Assembly: GCA_001179505.1 (NCBI GenBank)
Contig: CDMY01000227.1
Coordinates: 149,685-213,684 of the forward strand
Length of the DNA stretch: 64,000 nt
Reading direction: 5' to 3'
Origin: Vitrella brassicaformis
Taxonomy: Eukaryota > Sar > Vitrellaceae
Shown: positions 59,001-64,000 of the stretch, piece by piece
Layout: each line of letters starts with the position of its first letter
Position numbering within the stretch: position 1 is the stretch's first letter
Position numbers and translations under genes: made by a program
The notes under the pieces: generated by a model
The model's input: the letters and a program-made list of their open reading frames with translations, nothing else
The model's database searches: none
What the model was told of the DNA's origin: nothing

Positions 59001-60856
59001 GAGGTGCGCGGCTTCATCCTCAGCGCCAGGAGGGCCCGCAAGGCTGCCAAGGTGGAGGAGGAGGTCAACGAGATCCTGTCCCCGCTGCTGGCCAAGATCG
59101 TGGCCGGCCTCACCGAGGACGAGCTCAAGGCGGTCTTCACCGAGCTGTTGGACAGGACGGAGCGAAACCTCAATGAAGTTATCCCCGCCTCACGTATGCA
59201 TGGACAGCTCAAAGACAGGCGATGTGTGGAGGCGATATATGCACAGCCCATTCCCTTCATGTGTTGGTGTTGGGTGTTTGTTCGTTCGCTTGTGTCAGTG
59301 CCGCTGGTGGCGGTGTCGCCCACTGAGAAGGCCCCCCGTGTGGTGAGTGTCCTGTTCACTGAGCTCGGCTCCGACAGCTCAGCTGACTTCCTGGAGATGC
59401 TGGTGGCCAAGGAAGGCGACTCGTTCCTGGCGGACAAGTACGGCCTGGGCGACATGAGTGTGCTGCGGGAGGTCTTCACCTCCTACCTCGATACCTTCAA
59501 GGAGGAGGAGGGAATCGCCGAGAAATTCACGTAACCACCGCACCGCCACACACAAAGCCCGTACGTACGTGCAGCCCTCATGTTTTGTGTGTGTGTGTGT
59601 GTTGTCTGTCTATCAGTGGCACGTTTGAGAAGGCCACTGACGAGCTGGTTCGCGGCTTCATCCTGTTCCTGACGCTTGACGACCCGTTCGCCAAGGGTGA
59701 GGACGACCACCTCTCTCGCACGTACGGCGGCGTCAAGATGGCCGACATCGTCCGTGAGATGGGCGACCAGGTCATCGACAAGGCCCACACCATGAGCGCA
59801 GACACCGTCGAGAAGGCCGAGGAGGTCAGCCAGTGGCTCGACGGGGAGGTCAAGAGGCTCGTCGAGTACGTCGCCGACCAGGGACATGAGCTTGGCGACA
59901 AGTTCGGTAGGCAGCCCAGCCGCTCACACGCACGGCCGCAGAACATCCTTCCCCCGTGTGTGTCATGTAGATGAGGTGGTTGCGTCGCTTGACCCCTCCA
60001 ACGAGCTGGATTACTTCCTCTCGTCTTTGTTCGGCGAGCTGGGCCACGACAGGTCGATGGAGCTGCTGACAGACTTCCTGAAGCAGCCCGAGGCCGAGCT
60101 CAAGAAGGTCGGCGGATCCAGCATGGGCAAGGTCCTCCTCTCCTTCGCTGCCGCATTCACCGAGCAGGAGTCCATCGCCAAGGACTTCGAGTACGATACG
60201 CCATGCGAGAGAGAGACACCACCACAACACACACACACACGTGTCACCCATCTCTCTCGCTCTCTCCCTCGTCTGCTTGTCGCCATTTCAGGAAACTCTT
60301 GCTGATGCTGGATCCACAGCAGCTGGTCCCCTCTCTCCAGGCCCTGTTTGAGCCCGAGGAGGAGGAGATGGACAGCCGGCTGTCGCTCAAGCTCGGCAAG
60401 CACACCGTCAAGTCGCTCTTCGCCGACGCCTATCAGCACGCGGCTGCCGAGGCCGAGAAGATCACCCAGACCGTGAGCGGCGTGGCCAAGGGCATCCGTG
60501 TCCCCGACATGCCCATCATCAAGGGCCTGCCCATCCCGGAGGTCGATGTCATCGAGACCAAGAAGGAGAAGAAGTCCGAGGGAGACAAGAAGAAGGGCAA
60601 GCAGGAGGCGGACGTGGGGAGCTTCGTCAAGAACATGATCAACACCACCGACGAGAGGATGCTGCCCGCGGTGGTGGCTGGGCTGCTGCCGGCGATCGAC
60701 CCCTCTGACCAGGCGAAGATGGTGCCGGTGCTGGGCAAGGAGCTGCTGAGCCAGCTGCCGGAGGGCGTGCTGAAGGCGCAGGTCAAGGGCAAGAGCGTCA
60801 AGGGACTCATCGGCGATGCCATCACCGAGGCCGAGAAGGAGAAGCAGAAGGAATAA
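51305..60856 (+). CDS. Giant secreted all-helical repeat protein of unknown function
   Basis: Not recognised as a known family. About 29 exons on the plus strand, from the ATG at 51305 to the TAA at 60854-60856, encode roughly 2,300 residues. The N-terminus is a good signal peptide (MTRPPPRRCWSAILLCGLVAVAAVNA) ending before a Gln run. It is followed by an Ala/Thr repeat region and then some 2,000 residues of amphipathic helices. Most exons encode a piece of the same kind: runs of Leu/Val at i, i+3/4, i+7 with DxLP or HLP turns (for example ILDHLPFDQLVN, IIDHLPKPILPHFIAELF, LAKVLGDAVDL, ILPDDLLKLPETLDPLKLLDF). This looks like a degenerate HEAT/ARM-like solenoid. Cysteines are rare, and there is no second membrane segment or catalytic motif. 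The last about 30 residues are Lys/Glu-rich. Introns are GT-AG with (CA)n/(TG)n content. Head-to-head with the GH16-like gene. Confidence 0.85.
51600..51750 (+). repeat. Intragenic 33-base repeat encoding Ala/Thr 11-mers
   Basis: Inside exon 2 of the giant gene, about four to five imperfect copies of a 33-base unit (ACAGATGCCGCCACCACTGC plus a variable part) encode 11-residue repeats of the form TATDAATTAGK / MATDAATTAAR. An 11-residue period of Ala, Thr and charged residues is typical of amphipathic helices in LEA-type or lipid-surface proteins. The copies are very similar at the DNA level, which suggests recent expansion. Confidence 0.85.
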
Positions 60857-62876
60857 GCCTGCGTGCGTGCATGCGATGCGTGTTGTAATATCAATCAATG
60901 TGCCGTGTTGTGTTTATTTATCTAAGGCAATGGATTTGCTTTTAGGAGTTCAGCTCAGCTCATGTCTCTCTCACTCTCTCTCCCTCTCTCTCTCCTCTCT
61001 CTCTCTCTCCCCGATGTGTGTGTGTGTGTGGGGCGGAGGGGTGGGCAGTTCCGTGCCCCCTCTCTCTGTCCCCACGAGATGCAATTTTCGATGGATGACG
61101 AGGCACATCGTGTTCGCGTGTGGCCAGCCAGCCTGTGTGTCTCTTGTCAGCCTGTCAGCCTGCCTGCCAGCCTGCCTGCCTGCCTGCCTGCCTTGGTGTC
61201 TGTCTGAGTGTCTGTCTGTCTGGTGTGTCTGGTTGGTGTGCGGAACGAAAGAGTGACGCAGCCGACGTGTCGTCTCGTCTGCGTGTTGCGTGGGGTGCTC
61301 GTTGGGCGGTGGGGTGGTGTACAGGAGCTTCGCTTCCTTCGCCGTAGCAGACCATACCATACCGTACCGTTTGTGTAGATAGATAGCCAGGAATGGGAAT
61401 GAGAGAAAGAAACAAAGAGGACGGACAGACAGGGTAAGGGACCGACGTAGGTACGGATTTTTGTTAGATTGTTCTTTCTCCTCTCTCTCACTTCGCTTCA
61501 TGTATTGATTGTATGTACTATCACATGAATAATGAATGAACACCGCACCGCCCCGCACCGCCCCCGACCGGCCGGCCACCTGTCTGTCTGTCTGCATGTC
61601 TGTCTGTCTGATCCATGGCATCCATCCATCCATCCGTCCCTCCCTTTATGTACATATTTGTACATCCGTTCGTTGGTTCGGTTCTGTGCAGCATAAATTA
61701 ATATCCTCCCATCCATATTGATTGATTGCCCAACACGTGTGTGTATGGGGAGGAAGACGTGACGTGGGTGAGGTGAGTGAGGTGCGTGGTGGGGTGTGGT
61801 GCTGCATTGACCTCATCGCACTTGCCTGCCATGCCCTGCCATACCGACCAAACCGACCGAAGTGGGTGGGAGCCCCCAGACAGACAGACAGACAGACAGA
61901 CAGCCAGACAGCCATGTCGCCATGCGCACGTCTCGCCCCTCCCCTCGTTCTTCCTTCCCTTTATCTACCGACCTGCTGTTTTCGCCCATCTCATCTGTTC
62001 TTTTCTATTATGTATGCTGTCTGTTATGTCGTTTCCATCGCAAATTCGCGTGGTGATGCACACCTGCCTACCCCAGATACATACTTCGCCACGCCACCAC
62101 ACATCCCACCACACCACAGACAGGACGTCTGGCTCGACAGATAGATATATGATTGATTGCCTTATTTTTGGTGGTTGGTTCTTCTCATCCTAACACTGTG
62201 GCGGGTGGGGGTACGGTGCGGTGCGGTGCGGTGGTTTATGGATCATGGCTTGGCTTTGTGTGTGTGACATGACGCGATGCGTGTAGAGGTAGACATACGT
62301 AGGTTGGGATGATAAGAGACGGGGTTTGCCTTCCTGCCTTCCTGCCTTCCTGCCTGCCTGCCTGCCGCTACCCTACCTAGCTACATGACAATGAATGGAA
62401 TGTGACACTGACACTCTCACTCTCTCGTATACTCGCTCATCATCCAGTAGATATTGATTTCCACTAAGATTGCCATGTCAGCTGCAGCCTCCTGACGGTC
62501 CGGTCCTCCTCCATCCTCTCGCCCCTCATCCAGCGCCCTTGCACGCGGCCATTCCAGACACTCACGCATACCGGGTAGGCGCCGTGCAAAAACCGCAAGC
62601 AAGGGATCACAAAGGATGGACGAACCAAGCACCTTGCCAGACAAGGATGGACCCTTACACTCTTCTCACTCGGGCAGCACCGCACATGGGCCGATTTCCC
62701 CCATCAATGGCGCCCATATACGTTGGTCGCGCATCTTCAATGCAGAGAGGCGAGACCAGCGTACACGACCCCCATCGAAACGGAGAAAGCTGCCACACGG
62801 CCGCCCGGCCCTCACGCCACTCGCTTAGACACAGGCACACCACCCACCCAGGTACCAACATAAGTACACAGGTCAG
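60857..62876. other. 2-kb gene-free region rich in simple repeats
   Basis: Convergent region between the giant gene and the P450-rhodanese gene. Contents: CT tracts (60964-61010), TG run (61016-61031), CTGC/CCTG repeats (61150-61195), TGTC/CTGT runs (61200-61220, 61580-61610), CAGA run (61879-61911), CCTTCCTG repeats (62331-62364). The part 62460-62830 is more complex in sequence and has short ORFs on both strands, but no domain or exon pattern that I can support. Confidence 0.65.
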
Positions 62877-64000
62877 TCAATAACGGGGTACGGTACTGTC
62901 GACCTGCCTGCTCCACTCATCTACACCCCCCGCCAGGTTGACCACCTTCGTCAGCCTCCTCTTCTCACGCAGGTACTCGACCACCGCAGCGCTCCTCCGG
63001 CCGATGTGGCACACCACCACCACACCCCTGCCGTCGTCCGGGATCTCCCCCGCCCTCATTTCGATCTCGTGAATGGGAATGTGGAGGGCAGTCACCCCCT
63101 CGGGCACTCTGATGGAGGCGATTGAGGTCTCGTAATCTTCCCGGACGTCTAGCAGGCAGCCGGGTGGTGTGGCTGAGGTGAGCCATTGGTGGGCCACCTT
63201 TGGGGAGATCTGCTTGACGCCATGGGAGATGGTGGGGCCGCGACGCTTCGACGATGAGACGGAGGGAGCAAGGGGAGGGGGAGGGGGAGGGCCAGTCACC
63301 TGCAGAACGTGGGAGGGGTCATGTGTGCATCGCGTGGGCGTGTTTGTGCTGCGTGTGTCAATCGTTACCTCTTGTGTGTCGAAGTGGATAGAGATGCCGT
63401 CCTTGGCTTTGGTGTTGGGGATGCCCAGGTTGGTCACTGGCGGAGGGTGGCCCTCCATCAGCCGGAACCTCGGAAAACGCCTGCACACATACCATACATG
63501 CATACATGCGTCCGGCTCTTGATGCATTGCATTCATTGTGTGTGCTGTAGGCACACATCCGTTCGTACGCACCTGAGAATGAGGAATAGCGTGGCCTTGA
63601 TGACCATCATCGAGAGAGGCCGGCCGATGCAGCTCCTCGCCCCAATGCCGAAAGGGACGAAGTGCTTTGACCTGTCAGAATCATCGCCACCCATCGACAC
63701 CGGCAGAAATCTGCTTGCATGACAGCACACACAGCACCGAGACAGATTGGCCTTTTTGTGTTGACAGACTGACCATCCCTCCCTCCCTCCCCTTGTCAGC
63801 ACACCTGCTGGGTCGAAATGCCTCTGGCTGGGTGAAGATGTCACTGTTTGCATGGTGCATACAGATGGGCACCCACAGGCCAACGCCGGCCGGCAGCACA
63901 TAGCGAGAGGCCGACCGCCCACGCACCTCCACTGGGGCCGTAAGGAAGCGAGCACACGCCGCCCCCACATCCGCCAGCCGGAGGGACTCGCACACCACTG
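62877..64000 (-). CDS. Cytochrome P450 C-terminal half fused to a rhodanese domain (partial)
   Basis: The gene enters from the right edge; its 5' part is outside the window. Minus-strand exons: 64000-63805 (incomplete), 63710-63573, 63480-63369 and 63299-62877. P450 landmarks: ESLRL (ExxR of helix K), AFRPSRFLP (PERF-like), and the haem-binding loop FVPFGIGARSCIGRPL with the cysteine ligand. The P450 end (GISIHFDTQE) is followed, across a GT-AG phase-0 intron (63368-63300) and with no stop, by a Pro-rich linker (GPPPPPPLAPSV) and a complete rhodanese domain: SPKVAHQWL, CLLDVREDYE, LHIPIHEIEMR, and the active loop VVCHIGRRSAAVVEYL with catalytic Cys, then NLAGGVDEW. The stop is TGA at 62877-62879. 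P450s are usually ER-bound mono-oxygenases; a sulphurtransferase fusion is unusual and its function unknown. Confidence 0.87.

Noticed and set aside
62417..62883. Overlapping ORFs of 73-137 residues on both strands
   Set aside because: No domain, start context or splice continuity; composition like the surrounding non-coding DNA.
62877..63369. Rhodanese as a separate gene from the P450
   Set aside because: There is no stop before the linking intron, splice sites are canonical and phase 0, and no start codon with good context lies at the head of the rhodanese exon. A fusion is the simpler reading, pending cDNA.

Overview
This is nuclear DNA of a GC-rich, intron-rich and gene-dense eukaryote. 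No bacterial operon, ribosome binding site, CRISPR array, rRNA or tRNA gene was recognised. Most genes are split by short GT-AG introns of about 50-120 bases. The gene set points to a flagellated, plastid-bearing alveolate: a TTC21B/IFT139-type ciliary TPR protein, a leishmanolysin-like protease, a GH77 disproportionating enzyme, a mitochondrial-type ferredoxin and a protein with a bipartite-looking plastid leader. A chromerid such as Vitrella is my best guess. That is inference; no sequence comparison was run.

Layout. 0.4-6.4 kb (minus): an MMS19 homologue, then a mitochondrial [2Fe-2S] ferredoxin, both linked to iron-sulphur biogenesis. 6.5-9.0 kb: a dispersed repeat and a decayed, partly duplicated pseudokinase locus. 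9.1-11.2 kb (plus): 4-alpha-glucanotransferase. 12.9-20.3 kb (minus): IFT139 in about 37 exons, divergent from a coiled-coil gene (20.5-22.0 kb). 22.3-26 kb: an unrecognised gene, a DUF2256 protein and a small MAPEG-like membrane protein. 26.8-32.5 kb: a putative plastid protein of unknown function and a Rossmann-fold epimerase. 32.7-35.9 kb: leishmanolysin-like M8 protease. 37.3-39.5 kb: NIPA-like transporter. 40.8-45.9 kb: a secreted cysteine-containing protein head-to-head with a kelch-repeat protein. 46.7-60.9 kb: a membrane-anchored GH16-like protein head-to-head with a giant secreted all-helical protein of roughly 2,300 residues in about 29 exons. 62.9-64 kb: the 3' part of a cytochrome P450 whose reading frame runs on into a rhodanese domain.

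Genes are often arranged as divergent pairs sharing 90-400 bp of upstream DNA. Gene-free stretches are dominated by (CA)n/(TG)n, GACA/TGTC, GATG/CATC and CCTT-type simple repeats. Introns have a strand-specific layout, CA-rich after the donor and TG-rich before the acceptor, so each intron could fold on itself. The least-described content is the surface or wall-related block at 46.7-60.9 kb, the P450-rhodanese fusion, the pseudokinase duplication and the inverted repeat copies at 6.5 and 40 kb. Exon boundaries were set by hand from splice consensus and frame continuity. For most genes the summed exon lengths are a multiple of three.
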